A stretch of DNA of 64,000 bases. Source: Gracilaria vermiculophylla. Its lineage: Eukaryota > Rhodophyta > Florideophyceae > Gracilariales > Gracilariaceae. The stretch is taken from NCBI GenBank assembly GCA_019155205.2, contig JAHNZQ020000049.1, positions 1,201,155-1,265,154 of the forward strand. The letters are read 5' to 3'. The translations under genes and the position numbers were made by a program. Under the pieces are notes generated by a model, which was not told the origin of the DNA, ran no database searches, and saw nothing but the letters and a program-made list of their open reading frames with translations. This document shows positions 17,028 through 27,424 of this stretch, piece by piece; within the stretch, counting starts at the first letter, position 1, and the number at the start of each line of letters is the position of its first letter.

Positions 17028-20000
17028 ATAGTCCACATAACTCCGTGTTCACCATTCTCGTCATTCATGTCAACCGAACGATCATTCCCGTGGACCCCTC
17101 ACCTATTTTTTTTCTTCTCATGTCGTCTTCTGGCGACCGCCGCTCTTGTTTGGGTGCTGGGGCAAACGCCTGGCTGTGGCGATGGTGTTGCCGTTTAGCA
17201 CCCATGTTGGCTTTTGTGACAGACTTTTGACGTGTGAAGCCGTTTGCGATGCGACTAGCATTTATTGCTCAAGTGATGCATTTGCAATGGTTGTAGCGTA
17301 CTGTATCTACCCAGTTCTTTCAAAACCTCACCAAGGCATGACGACATGCACACCCCTCACAGTAAACTGTTCACAGATCCCCCCGTCGTAATTCCAAAGT
17401 AAAGTGCTCAAGTAAAGCTCCTCTATGTACGAAAACTGATCCAGTCCTAATGGGACTCGCCTATTCGTGCTTGAAGATTCATGACGCGGTGGTCAGAGCC
17501 CTCGGCTCATATCTACAACACACGCCAGCTGCAGTGCGCCGTGCTTCTCTAATCCTGTCTCGTGGTCCTCTTAAGGAGCACCGCTGCGAAAACTGCCACA
17601 GAATGTTCATCGTCCCCAGGCGCGGGAATGTGCTTCTGAGGATGAATAAGTGGGAGTTCACGTCTGAAGCGCTCTACTGCTAGTCTTCTGCGGCGGCTGG
17701 ACGTCCGCGGCAGCTGTACGTCCACCTTGTTCAGCTGTTTTGACTATACTTCATGTTCTTCGCTACCGTTTGCAATTTTCCCGCGCAGCTGGTGCTTTGT
17801 GACCCTCCCACATTCCGCTGACTCTCATTGTTGTACGGCCCAAAGTCGCAGGGTTCTCCGACTAAACAAAAATCTTCGGCACATGTAAAACGTCTCCTGA
17901 ATAAACCGTCATAAAGGTTAGCCACTCAATCGCCGTGGTGGAATGGTCTGTAATTTAACCGATAACCATCGACATCAAAAGCGACGTTCAGGTAAAATAT
18001 CTCGCAAATGAAACGTTAGTGTTGCTTCCAACCTGCATCATGACGTTGCCCCATAGATTGCACAACGCTAATGGCTCTGGGGGAATCTTGGCTTGAATGC
18101 GTGCATCCCCTCATCTGCTCAAATCGTCGGGGCTGGCCTAACAGAAACGTGAGGTATTTCGATGGCCATCGGTGTGATTATCAGCAGGCCTTCTGTCAGC
18201 TCTACAGAATAAATCTTCCACGATCCCGTTCGGAATCCTGGCCATTTCTATTTGGGCTGCGACAAGCCATATCGATATCGAATTCTAAAGTAGCAGCCAT
18301 TGGTAACTGGTGCTCTTAGGCTTGCCTGAGAGGCTTGGTTTCATGTCCGCTTTGCTTCAGTCGAGATTATGATCGGGGACGGGCGAGTCACGAGAAAGGT
18401 AGATGCGCGGTACCACTGTTCTTTCCGAATAGACAGGGAGATGCGACGGTACCAAGGGTATAGGGATAATACCTTGCTTTTTTGTCATTTTAAGCTATGT
18501 GAAGTCTTCGAGGGCATCATCTAAAACGACCAATCGCAAGCGGCTGCACTTAAGCTACGCTGTCTCTAAAAAAGGCGATGCATTAAACTCCCAGTCAAAA
18601 TGGGATCCATTGGTTTCTTCGTCAAGGGATGATCTCTGAAGACGTATTGCAGAATTGCATTCAAGCTTTCAAGATACCGGAAAGAGGATTCCTCTGGACC
18701 GAAAACCATCCTTCCCATCTCACTAAAAGAGATGTACTGAATGATCTGAGTGCATGACATATTTTGTCATGCACTCAGATCATTCATTGCACAGGCCTTT
18801 GCATTACATTCTTCGCGGAAGCAAAACCTACTCGGTCATGTCTCAGATGTCCTCGTCTCTGTAGATAAATCGACCACATGAGACCCTGAAGGTTCCAGTG
18901 TTCGAATAATCTAGGGAAACGTAGTTGATACTTGTAATGAAAGTGCCGATCGACGACAGGTGGCGGACATCAAATGCACACATGACAACTAGCCGGAAGC
19001 ACGGTTGGCGAATGCTGATCGGCGCAATGATGTGACGAGCTTCTCTGACAAAAATGGTCTTCACCAAGCAAATGTGCGGTCGCGGTTCAAAGGACAAGGG
19101 ATGTATACTGCAAAGTCTGTTTCCCGCTGTCACACGAAGCGTGTAGCCAGTTTCGAAGCAGGCCCGAGATAACATCCACGTTGATATATAGATTGCCCCT
19201 ACCTGAAAAGATGAAGCGAGCACTCACACTGAAGCTATCGTAGCCCCATTCGTTTCATTCCTCGCCATGGGAGGCGTTTGTCCCCACAAGAAAGCGCCAC
19301 TGCTTAGTTATAAAAAAATTCTTCACAGTGAGCAAGTTGCCAGTCTTGCGAAAGCTTGAATGTGGATTCCGCTTGAGCTCCAAATGAATACCGTGCTCAA
19401 CGCTCGATAGATCATCGATTTCTGTGCTTTTTGCGCTTTTCCTGTTTCCAGGATGTAAAGCGCCAGAATGTAAAGCGCAAAAAGCGCGGAAATCGAGAAC
19501 CAAGAACGGTTTCCAGCTCGAAAAGGACTCACGTATGAACGAAAAGGGCCTCCGAAAAGCACAGACTATGTCCGCATACTCTGCCACAGGTCATGTACTT
19601 TGACTGCTTCTAGATGAATCGATTGCGGACAGGAAAGAAACGCGTTGTGTGTGTGATAATGCAGCGGGAAAAGACACTGAACATATAGAGTTTCGTTGTC
19701 CGTTGTCGAACACCGCACATCGTGATGAGCTATCCACCAGTACAGAGCGAGGGAACGTTGTTGAGAGATAAGGTTGAGATACGGCAGTGACATTTTTCGG
19801 CATTTTCGAAGAGAGAGAACCACCTGTAGAGGTATAACGTGGAACGTCTTCTGCCATCTCGGAATCATGGCTGGTAGACGAGAAACAATATGCAGAAGAA
19901 GAAGAAGCTTTACGACAAATACTAAACGGCAGATTACGTTTAACCAAGCATCCCAAAGATCCAGCGATTGCAAGTGTTCAAAATTTTGACATCTTCCACT

Positions 20001-20288
20001 GGTGCTGCGCAGATTTCCTATGCAACTTCAGCAGGCTATGTATGTGGACAGTTGCCCCTAATCCGCCAATGCCTTTCAAGTTTTGACTCGCATGGCCACC
20101 GTTCTTGTCTTCAAGCTTAAGTGTGATATCTACGGAGAAAAGGAACGAACGAGACATTCGAAATCTCTGTGTTCCCAGTCTCTCGCCGGACTTGCAACAC
20201 ATGCAGTGCAGCGGGAAAACCGTCATCTAAGACCTTAACTACTTGGTTTCTGTCATTCTTAGCGTCGTAATTAAGCGAGGGAAACAAC
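17028..20288. other. 3.3-kb spacer without a supported gene
   Basis: Only weak frames are present: a 77-codon frame from the ATG at 17450 (CENCHRMF motif) and minus-strand frames at 18843-19223, 19255-19587 and 19591-19956 that mostly start at non-ATG codons and show no family likeness. The three minus-strand frames might be exons of one unrecognised gene, because the 19591-19956 frame has protein-like composition. I could not join them convincingly. It contains a perfect hairpin at 18738-18786. Confidence 0.4.
18738..18786. repeat. perfect 22-bp inverted repeat with 5-nt loop
   Basis: The left arm 18738-18759 (TGAATGATCTGAGTGCATGA then CA) is exactly complementary to 18765-18786, around the loop TATTT. 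A transcript would form an uninterrupted 22-bp stem. Confidence 0.95.
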
Positions 20289-21185
20289 ATGCCATCATCG
20301 ACTCCTTTGAAACAATTTCAAGGACGGGTCGCCGTAATTACGGGCGCAAGCAGAGGAATCGGGCGTGAGATTGCCTTGGCATTTGCCAGAGCCGGCTGTA
20401 GTGTCGTTATAGCCGCGAAAAGCGTCAAAGAATCACCAACTCTTCCAGGGACAATATACACAGTGGCTGAAGAAGTTCGTCAATGTGGAGTTGATGCCCT
20501 TCCTGTACAATGCGATGTTCGCAATCCCGAAAACATTCATAACTTGATGAAGAAGGCCTGCAGCACGTTTGGTAGAATTGATTACCTTGTCTGCAACAGC
20601 GGTGCTCTATGGTGGAAGAACGTAGAATCTACTCCAATGTCTCGATACGATCTGGTACATCAAGTAAATGTACGTGCTACCTTTTGCTGCGTTCACGAAG
20701 TTCTGCCCATCATGAAAAGTCAAGGATTCGGTCGAATAATTGTCATGAGTCCTCCTGTTGATTTGGGATGGCTTCGCGGTAAGGTTGCGTACGGCATCTC
20801 TAAGTATGGTATGACAATGATCGCTATGGGTGTGGCTAAAGAGGTAGACGGGACTGGCATCAGTATAAACGCCTTGTGGCCCGCAACCATGATAGAGAGT
20901 TACGCGACAAAGAACTTCAAAATGTCCGCGCGCAGTCAATGGAGAAAGGCTACTATTCTATCAGACTGTGTGATGAAGATGGTACAAGAGCCACCAGAAG
21001 TGTTGAATGGCGAGGCAATTATTGACGAGGAATATCTGCGCAGCAGAGGCGTCACTGATTTCAAAAAGTATCGTTGCGTTGCAGAAGTCGAACCGACTAA
21101 AGTTTGGCCCCCCACGGATGAAGCGATAATGTTGGGAGCTACTAAAGCCAAGAACGTTCCTCCAGGAATAAGTGCTCGTCTCTAG
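20289..21185 (+). CDS. short-chain dehydrogenase/reductase, HSDL2-like, 298 aa
   Basis: NAD(P)-dependent oxidoreductase of the classical SDR fold. The cofactor motif is TGASRGIG at 18-25. The usual NNAG appears as CNSG (N103). The catalytic set is S154 (VMSPP), Y168 and K172 (YGISK). The stretches SPPVDL, YGISKYGMTMIAMGVAKE, INALWPATMI and the ending VIDEEYLRSRGVTDFKKY-like region match the SDR half of hydroxysteroid dehydrogenase-like protein 2, a peroxisomal/mitochondrial lipid-linked family. The SCP2 domain of animal HSDL2 is absent, as in many microbial homologues, and the C-terminal SARL could be a weak peroxisomal signal. The physiological substrate is unknown. It converges on the MadBub gene, 187 bp away. 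Confidence 0.9.
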   Translation: MPSSTPLKQFQGRVAVITGASRGIGREIALAFARAGCSVVIAAKSVKESPTLPGTIYTVAEEVRQCGVDALPVQCDVRNPENIHNLMKKACSTFGRIDYLVCNSGALWWKNVESTPMSRYDLVHQVNVRATFCCVHEVLPIMKSQGFGRIIVMSPPVDLGWLRGKVAYGISKYGMTMIAMGVAKEVDGTGISINALWPATMIESYATKNFKMSARSQWRKATILSDCVMKMVQEPPEVLNGEAIIDEEYLRSRGVTDFKKYRCVAEVEPTKVWPPTDEAIMLGATKAKNVPPGISARL

Positions 21186-21372
21186 TTTAATATAAACGGT
21201 TATTACAAGCGTATCTCTTGTACGGTCTTGGAATCGAGTTTCAATCGTGTACGTAAGCATACTTCGATCACCGAGCACATGACCTCCATTATCGTCATGG
21301 TTGATCTGCGAATAGGTTCTGCAATTAAGAAAAGACATCTGTCTACAATTATAAACATTTCGCGGAAAGTCA

Positions 21373-24033
21373 TCAATTCATCCGGGTTGTGTCTCCATCA
21401 GCTTCCAAAGAAAAGGCGACCACCCTGAACAGCTTTCCAACCTCAAAAGCTAATCTCCTATCTCCTTCTAGTACCCGTTCCATTGCGTCGTAATTGCGTT
21501 TCATTACTTCCACCGTGTGTGCAGGGGTTGATAGAGGCTCCAATTGCGCGACGTCGTTAAAAAAGGACTTCCATACGCTTTCATGTTTCAGAGGCACAGG
21601 ACCGCAATCAACATTCCCAAGTTCAATACCTAGCATCTTTGCCGAACAAACTGCTGCTCCGTAGCAGTCAACATCGTATGCCCAAGGCCTGGATGGATGT
21701 GGGCGATACTCTTCGTCGAAGTTCGAACTGTTGCAGGTAGATGTATATCGTAGTACATCATCAACGCCGGTACCTCCGAAACGCTCATGTAACACGTCGA
21801 CTGAGTTGTTGTAATCAACGAGCAGAACTCCGCATGCGGACCAACCTCTGTCTCCGTCAGCGCTATACGTATCCCCCGTCAGCTCTACAGCTGTATTCCT
21901 TCGAAATAAAACATTGTCAAGGGTCACATCTGCGTGAATGATGTCGATTGAGTGCAGGGTGCATAACGTCTTCAGCAAATCCACAGTCAAAAACATAGCC
22001 AGTGACTCTGGAAGCACGTTATTGGGCATGATATGCAAGATTCTGCTAACGCATGCCACCCCCTTAGTGTCCAACACTAGGAACGAGCTTTCTCTGCCAT
22101 GAGAAAACCCAACGGCAAGAGGTATGCTATCTGTTTGCATGAGTTTCTTCTGAAATCGCTGCTGAATGATCTGATAAATGTAGAATTCCCATATATTAGA
22201 CGCATCAGATTGCTTCAAAACAAATAGAGGAACATCTTCTTCGTCTCCTGTGGAAGAAACTTGTATTTCAGCACCGCCAAACTCGTTTTCAATGTCCTCC
22301 ACGAAAAATACTCTTGAACGCTTGTTAAAGCCTTCATACTGGGACTCCTGGACGCATAAAGTAACGGGGACGCGCCAAGGTAACTCAACTACACTCTCTG
22401 GTTCGATATCCACGTGTGCTTCTCCGACATACTGAAAGGATGGTTGATCAACAGCCCAGACCTTGAGGTATTGTTGGACTTCGAATTCATCAAATTGATT
22501 TGCTTCTTGTGCTGAGCAGTGCACTGGGGCTATCATATTGCTATCATTAAGCTTAGAATGCTCGGCTAAGTCATCATCTTGTAGTATTTGGAACGGAGGT
22601 GGATTTCTCGGCTTGTTATCTTCAACAGACAATGGCGGATCAGGAGGGAGAGAGAACTTGGCATCAAGGTGCTGTTCCATGGGAAGTGAACAGTTAAACA
22701 TATCATCGATTTCTCGCATAGCGATCTTTGTGTTGATGGTAGGCGATGGTGGACGATTACATCTCTCTCCTTTTCGGGAGAGCTTGGGGGATGGGTCCCG
22801 TCTGGGAGCTTCAGGAGATAGAACGGGAACGTTTTCGTCGTTCGCAATTGGTGGGGAGGGCTTCTCTAGCACTTGATCACCAGGAGAAAGCGCTCCTCGT
22901 TGATAGTTTTCGTCTTGATAGATCTGAAATGAAGATGTCTCTCGAGAGGATAGACCTCTTTTCTTAAGCTTTTGTACGGCGGCATCGTTTTGCGGAAGAG
23001 TTTCACCAGCCCATTGAGAGGGAAGACGACCATGATCTTCCTTGTCAACGTCATCAATCTTTGTCAAAACTTCGAAAGGTATATCCTGTTCATAACCCAT
23101 TTCTCTGCTCTCCTTCGGGCGGGAATCCGTGCGGTCACTGAATATCTCAAACTTGTTTTCTTTGTTTGGCGGTCCCTGCCTCTGAACTTGGGTAGATTGC
23201 TTTCGTTGCTCTGAAACCGTAGACGACCTGGAATCGTGAGTTGAAAAAGGGCGAACACCCGTGCGAGCTTCACGTTCCGATATTTCTCCCAATGCGGGAC
23301 GGATTCTTTGGGGCTTCTCATTCTTCTCATTTGATGCTTCAGCAGAAAGAATAGCCGAGGCCAGAGAAGCTTCGGTGCGAGCAGTGTTTCTTTCATTTCG
23401 AGCAGCCTCTCGCTGTGCGTGATCAAGCTTCTTGGCTTCGGCATCAATTCTCTTCTTTTGGTCTCGCTTCTTCCTCGCAGCCATGCGACACTGAAATTCG
23501 TTTTCGCGCTGAAGAATTCTGTCTTGAGGCTGAGAATTCACCTCCCTTGCGCGCTTGTAAACCTTTTCCACTTCGTCGTACTGGCGAGCTGCTTCAAGAG
23601 TTGCGGCCCATGCCTCATAGAACAGTGTCCATGAGTAGCCGATGCGTTTTCTGCTCATGTAGCTAAACACATCAAGCTTGTCACGCCGCATCTCGATGTA
23701 TAGAATCCACAAGCGTAGAAATCTTATATCATCGCGAAAGAACTCATCTTTTGCGTGCTTGCGGCAAGGGTCTTCAACTGCGCGAACAAGGTGCTTGGAG
23801 CCTGCTGGATAGTGGTCGACGATGAATAGTGCGTAATCCAAGTAAGCGTCCAGCAGATGCTTGGCTGGCTCATTTCGTACCACAGCATCCTTGACGGCAT
23901 TTTCACGACGGATTCGCTCTGCTTCAATATCATCCTTTGATCCCACCAGGACTTTTTCAAGGAGCTTCGCATGGCGACCACGGGGGCGGGGCTGAATGTT
24001 TTCCTTGTGCGTCTCCCATCGCGGCGCTGACAT
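21373..24033 (-). CDS. BUB1: MadBub spindle-checkpoint kinase (BUB1/BUBR1 ancestor type), 886 aa
   Basis: Spindle-assembly-checkpoint protein at kinetochores, acting on APC/C-Cdc20. The start is the ATG at 24033 (MSAPRWETHKENIQP); upstream codons of the frame lack an ATG. Features in order: first KEN box 10-12; Mad3/Bub1 TPR region about 40-185; charged helix 185-225; second KEN 291-293; ABBA-like motifs FEIFSD 295-300 and FQIYQD 369-374; a conserved-domain-I-like stretch TINTKIAMREIDDMF 432-446; then a Bub1-type kinase from about 575. In the kinase, the beta-3 lysine is K607 (FVLK), the helix-C Glu is in WEFYI (E616), the catalytic loop is HADVTLDN with D702 and N707, and the metal-binding Asp is D740 in DYNN, where most kinases have DFG and human BUB1 has DLG. 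Both KEN boxes plus a kinase mean one undivided MadBub. Confidence 0.93.
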   Translation of the reverse strand: MSAPRWETHKENIQPRPRGRHAKLLEKVLVGSKDDIEAERIRRENAVKDAVVRNEPAKHLLDAYLDYALFIVDHYPAGSKHLVRAVEDPCRKHAKDEFFRDDIRFLRLWILYIEMRRDKLDVFSYMSRKRIGYSWTLFYEAWAATLEAARQYDEVEKVYKRAREVNSQPQDRILQRENEFQCRMAARKKRDQKKRIDAEAKKLDHAQREAARNERNTARTEASLASAILSAEASNEKNEKPQRIRPALGEISEREARTGVRPFSTHDSRSSTVSEQRKQSTQVQRQGPPNKENKFEIFSDRTDSRPKESREMGYEQDIPFEVLTKIDDVDKEDHGRLPSQWAGETLPQNDAAVQKLKKRGLSSRETSSFQIYQDENYQRGALSPGDQVLEKPSPPIANDENVPVLSPEAPRRDPSPKLSRKGERCNRPPSPTINTKIAMREIDDMFNCSLPMEQHLDAKFSLPPDPPLSVEDNKPRNPPPFQILQDDDLAEHSKLNDSNMIAPVHCSAQEANQFDEFEVQQYLKVWAVDQPSFQYVGEAHVDIEPESVVELPWRVPVTLCVQESQYEGFNKRSRVFFVEDIENEFGGAEIQVSSTGDEEDVPLFVLKQSDASNIWEFYIYQIIQQRFQKKLMQTDSIPLAVGFSHGRESSFLVLDTKGVACVSRILHIMPNNVLPESLAMFLTVDLLKTLCTLHSIDIIHADVTLDNVLFRRNTAVELTGDTYSADGDRGWSACGVLLVDYNNSVDVLHERFGGTGVDDVLRYTSTCNSSNFDEEYRPHPSRPWAYDVDCYGAAVCSAKMLGIELGNVDCGPVPLKHESVWKSFFNDVAQLEPLSTPAHTVEVMKRNYDAMERVLEGDRRLAFEVGKLFRVVAFSLEADGDTTRMN

Positions 24034-24603
24034 ATTTGCAGTACTCGGGCTGCTGAACAGCGGGGTGGCTGAGGTTGTGTGCCTCGGAGATGGCCAGCTC
24101 TGCACTTGTTAGGAGCTTAAGGGCGGTGGGAAGCGGGGGCGTAGGTTGCCCAAGACATTGGTACACCCGGGTGGAAATGCATGGCGATCAGTTTGAATTT
24201 TCAAACGGTGGTCTGATTTACAAGCAGGTCAACTGCTCGCTGGCACAAACACTTAGATATCATGTCTTCGTGGCACACGTTGCACACGTCATCTCTTCAC
24301 TTGCTTTGGTGACGAGTCGGAAAGCGGCAGCGGCGATAGACATCGACGGCAGCAAGTCGGTTCAAATGCTGTGCAAAATCACGCCGCCGTGTAACTTCTC
24401 TGTGCTGGCCCCACACATCCACCTTCTACAAATATCTGTCTGCGTTTCCATGCTAGCTAGTTGCTCACCAATCCTCGCTCCCACGATTGACTGCTTGTAG
24501 ATTTCCCGGTAGAGTATCGGAGCAATCAACACCACGCGCATCTACCTTGTCTTCTGTCGACCCAAGCTGAGTTTGTACTTTTTGCCTGAGCTGGCGCGCC
24601 ATC
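24034..24603. promoter_or_regulatory. shared promoter of MadBub (-) and SerRS (+)
   Basis: A 570-bp spacer between divergent starts. The sequence GGCACACGTTGCACACGTCATC near 24272 has two ACACGT cores. No gene. Confidence 0.45.
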
Positions 24604-25998
24604 ATGTTGGATATCAACCTCTTTCGAGAAGACCGCGGTGGGAACCCTGAGCTCGTGAGAGAAAGCCAGAGGAGGAGATTCAAAAAGGAGAGCCTGGTTG
24701 ATGATGTTATCAAGTGGGATAAGGAATGGCGATCCGTCCGATACGACCTGGACTGCATCTCGAAAAAGCGGAATGAACTCAATGGCCAATTGAAAGAGAT
24801 CAAGATCAAAGGAAGGAAACCAGAAACGAATATTGACCCAGATGGTTCTAAGGAAGCAAACATCAAGCAGCAAAAAGAAGGATTAGCTAAGGATGAAACT
24901 CAACTTAAGGAGAGACTCACTGTCATAGAGAAAGAGCGCGATACTATCCTCAAATCAATCGGAAACGTTCTTCACCACACGGTGCCTGTGTTCGCCGATG
25001 AAGAGCATAACCGCGTCGAGCGTGTATGGCCAGAGAGTGGTGAACGCCCCGCAGCGCCTGGAAAGGGACTGACACACGTTGATTTGCTATACATGATTGG
25101 TGGCGTCGAGTACGCAAGGGGAGTCACTTGCGCCGGTAGCAGAGGCTACTATCTGATGGGACCGGCAGTACTCCTCAACATGGCTATCATCCAGTACAGT
25201 TTGCGTTTTCTCAGTGACCGCGGATACACGGCGATTCAACCCCCTTACTTTATGGAAAAGGATCAAATGGCAAAGTGTGCCCAACTTGACGACTTTGACG
25301 AACAACTGTACAAGGTTTCTGGAGATGGTGACAAGTATCTGATCGCGACGAGTGAACAACCAATCTGCGTATACCACGCGGACGAATGGGTTGAAGAACG
25401 AGATTTGCCTCGAAAGTTCGCAGGGTTCTCAACCAACTTCAGAAAGGAGGCTGGTTCTCACGGACGTGATCAGTTGGGAATTTTCCGCGTTCATCAATTC
25501 GACAAGATTGAACAGTTTTGCGTTACGTCCCCGGAGGATAATGCGTCTTATGAAATGCTGGAGACTATGATCCACAATGCAGAGGAGTTTTACCAAACGC
25601 TTGGACTTACGTACCAAGTAATTAGCATTGTTTCTGGCGCTATGAACGATGCCGCGTCGAAGAAATTTGACTTAGAAGCATGGTTCCCAGGCGCTAGTGG
25701 AGGAAAAGGCGAGTACCGTGAGCTTGTCTCCGCCTCCAACTGTACCGATTACCAGTCGCGAAAGCTGGAAACGCGATGTGGCATCAAAAAGATGGGAGAT
25801 ACAAACAAACGATATGTACACATGCTCAACTCCACTCTTTGCGCGACGACGAGAACAATTTGTTGCATTTTGGAAACTTATCAAACGGAAAGCGGCATCA
25901 CAGTGCCAGAAGTGTTGCGCCCCATTCTGGGCATGGATACAATTCCATTTGTACGCGACCCGCCGAAGGTTAAGGCAAAGGGTTCCAAGAAGAAGTAA
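24604..25998 (+). CDS. SARS1: seryl-tRNA synthetase, cytosolic type, 464 aa
   Basis: Class IIa aminoacyl-tRNA synthetase that charges tRNA-Ser (and tRNA-Sec where present). The N-terminal helical hairpin that grips the long variable arm of tRNA-Ser covers about 25-120 and is highly charged. The core follows: TSEQP at 249-253; motif 2 with FRKEAGSHGRDQLGIFRVHQF (279-299); motif 3 ending GITVPEVLRP with R439. CATTRTICCILE matches eukaryotic cytosolic enzymes. The basic tail KVKAKGSKKK is also typical of eukaryotic enzymes. No organelle-targeting extension is visible, since the protein starts MLDINLFRED as the cytosolic forms do. It is tail to tail with U1-C, with 40 bp between stop codons. Confidence 0.97.
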   Translation: MLDINLFREDRGGNPELVRESQRRRFKKESLVDDVIKWDKEWRSVRYDLDCISKKRNELNGQLKEIKIKGRKPETNIDPDGSKEANIKQQKEGLAKDETQLKERLTVIEKERDTILKSIGNVLHHTVPVFADEEHNRVERVWPESGERPAAPGKGLTHVDLLYMIGGVEYARGVTCAGSRGYYLMGPAVLLNMAIIQYSLRFLSDRGYTAIQPPYFMEKDQMAKCAQLDDFDEQLYKVSGDGDKYLIATSEQPICVYHADEWVEERDLPRKFAGFSTNFRKEAGSHGRDQLGIFRVHQFDKIEQFCVTSPEDNASYEMLETMIHNAEEFYQTLGLTYQVISIVSGAMNDAASKKFDLEAWFPGASGGKGEYRELVSASNCTDYQSRKLETRCGIKKMGDTNKRYVHMLNSTLCATTRTICCILETYQTESGITVPEVLRPILGMDTIPFVRDPPKVKAKGSKKK

Positions 25999-26038
25999 GA
26001 AAACAATGGTGTGGCGAAGACGCCACTGTGCGCAGCTG

Positions 26039-26473
26039 TCACTTTGGCTCGATGACGGGAACAGGGCTTTGCGTGTCTGTAGCTTGCGACCGAGACTGAT
26101 TATTCGAAAGTTGGGTGGGGACAGTACGTTGTTGCAAGGCCTGCGAAGCGTTTTGGGGAATGTGTGGCTGGTTTTCGGTCGGGTGGTCCAGATGCTTGGG
26201 CACGTCGCCGTTTTCTTGTGCTTTTTGAAGAACCATATGAGCTTTGACAGCGGGCGGTACACCGTACGTAGGCCGAATGAGTCCGTTTGCCACATTGATC
26301 TCGAACTGTTGCACTATTTGATCGATCTGTTGTTGTAGCTGTTTGCCAATGTACTGTCGGTAATACTCGCATACGTTGAATTTGTGGCGGTTTCCTTCAT
26401 TGTGCTGCTTGCGCACGGCGACGGAGTCGTTGGTGAGGAAGACGTCGCAGTAATCGCAGTAGCATTTGCCCAT
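26039..26473 (-). CDS. SNRPC: U1 small nuclear ribonucleoprotein C, 144 aa
   Basis: U1 snRNP protein that stabilises pairing of U1 snRNA with the 5' splice site. The N-terminus MGKCYCDYCDVFLTNDSVAV carries the U1-type C2H2 finger: C6, C9, H24 and H30, followed by the conserved RKQHNEGNRHKFNVCEYYRQ helix region. The rest is Gln/Asn/Pro-rich and poorly conserved, as in other U1-C proteins. The start was set at the ATG at 26473, which matches the family; the longer upstream frame begins at a non-ATG codon. Its presence agrees with the GT..AG introns seen in the window. Confidence 0.95.
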   Translation of the reverse strand: MGKCYCDYCDVFLTNDSVAVRKQHNEGNRHKFNVCEYYRQYIGKQLQQQIDQIVQQFEINVANGLIRPTYGVPPAVKAHMVLQKAQENGDVPKHLDHPTENQPHIPQNASQALQQRTVPTQLSNNQSRSQATDTQSPVPVIEPK

Positions 26474-26884
26474 CGTGCAGGTGCGCGGCGCTTGACGGGG
26501 ACGCACGCTTTGGCGCGTTTCGCCTGCTTCGATTGGGCGCGTAATTGATGCGAATTTGGCGGCGGCGCTTCCCACATTACGGTGTAATTGGGTTCATGCA
26601 GGCTGCTTACACCCGTGCTGCCCGCTGGCACTGCCTGGGCTGGTGTAAAGGTGGTTTCGACAGGTTCCCTCAGGGCTTGCAGCAACTATATGCTGCTCAA
26701 TTGCTGCGGGTCATTCCCAAATTGAGATGGGTTTCTCCCAGGTCTCGCTCCCCCGATGGGCAATGCAAGGCCATGGATTGTGAGATTCGCATGGAGCAAC
26801 ATGCCACGAAGGGTAAGTACCGTTCGTGGCGAAGGTTTACTAGAATTGTATATGAACGAATGAAATCGGGAGGTGAGATATGAG
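26474..26884. other. spacer between U1-C and Ctr genes
   Basis: 411 bp holding the U1-C promoter and the 3' end of the Ctr gene. Frames here are short and unlike any family. Confidence 0.5.
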
Positions 26885-27424
26885 TTAGCAATCACAGGCG
26901 GGCTTGTTTGCCGCTGACTTGAGCCTGGGGTGTAGCGCGAGCGCGTACACAATCCATCCCAGTGCATGACCAGCAACCACAGCAAGAATAAGCCAAACAT
27001 TCATGGTCATGACTATAAGCATGGCGACGTAGTGAAGAAAGGTTCGAAACGCGTGCTGAATGCCCGTGACAATCTTCACTAACGGCTTGGACGTGGACAG
27101 GCCGCGCTCCTCTATGGAACGAATCACCTGCGACAGTAGGGTGGACAGTACGGCAAAGAAGAACGACAAAATTAGGGCACCAACGAACGCTCCCGTGGAC
27201 TGGATGTTGGCCTCCTTGAACAGAACGAAGAAGCCGGTCGTGCGGATGAATAAAAACGGGCTCATCTGGTGCCCCATGCCCATGTTATGGCCGCCAGCCG
27301 CGGCGGATGTCGTGGTACTGGCAGGGGTAGGTCCATTACCGTCCATGGCGGCGTCGGCGCTTGAACCGGCGGACGAAGTGGAGGCCATGCCGTCGTGGCC
27401 GTGCATGCCGCCATCATGTTTCAT
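26885..27424 (-). CDS. Ctr-family high-affinity copper transporter, 179 aa
   Basis: Trimeric Cu(I) uptake channel of the plasma membrane or a vacuolar membrane. The N-terminus is Met/His-rich for copper capture (MKHDGGMHGHDGM at 1-13; HNMGMGHQM at 46-54). Three hydrophobic segments follow. TM2 holds the essential M135-x3-M139 selectivity motif (MLIVM) and TM3 the GxxxG packing motif (G152, G156). The tail ends CDC, matching the short Cys motif seen at the end of many Ctr proteins. The start at 27424 is the first ATG in the frame. All signature elements are intact. Confidence 0.93.
   Translation of the reverse strand: MKHDGGMHGHDGMASTSSAGSSADAAMDGNGPTPASTTTSAAAGGHNMGMGHQMSPFLFIRTTGFFVLFKEANIQSTGAFVGALILSFFFAVLSTLLSQVIRSIEERGLSTSKPLVKIVTGIQHAFRTFLHYVAMLIVMTMNVWLILAVVAGHALGWIVYALALHPRLKSAANKPACDC

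Noticed and set aside
15900..17036. 378-codon minus-strand frame
   Set aside because: Complete antisense of the UAA transporter, whose family signature is unmistakable.
18451..18475. Sequence resembling the I-SceI homing-endonuclease site (TAGGGATAA)
   Set aside because: Only about half of the 18-bp site matches; no endonuclease gene or intron nearby.
18843..19973. Possible multi-exon minus-strand gene
   Set aside because: Acceptor-like CTTTTCAG/GTAGGG near 19203 exists, but I could not find donors that join the frames into one sensible protein.
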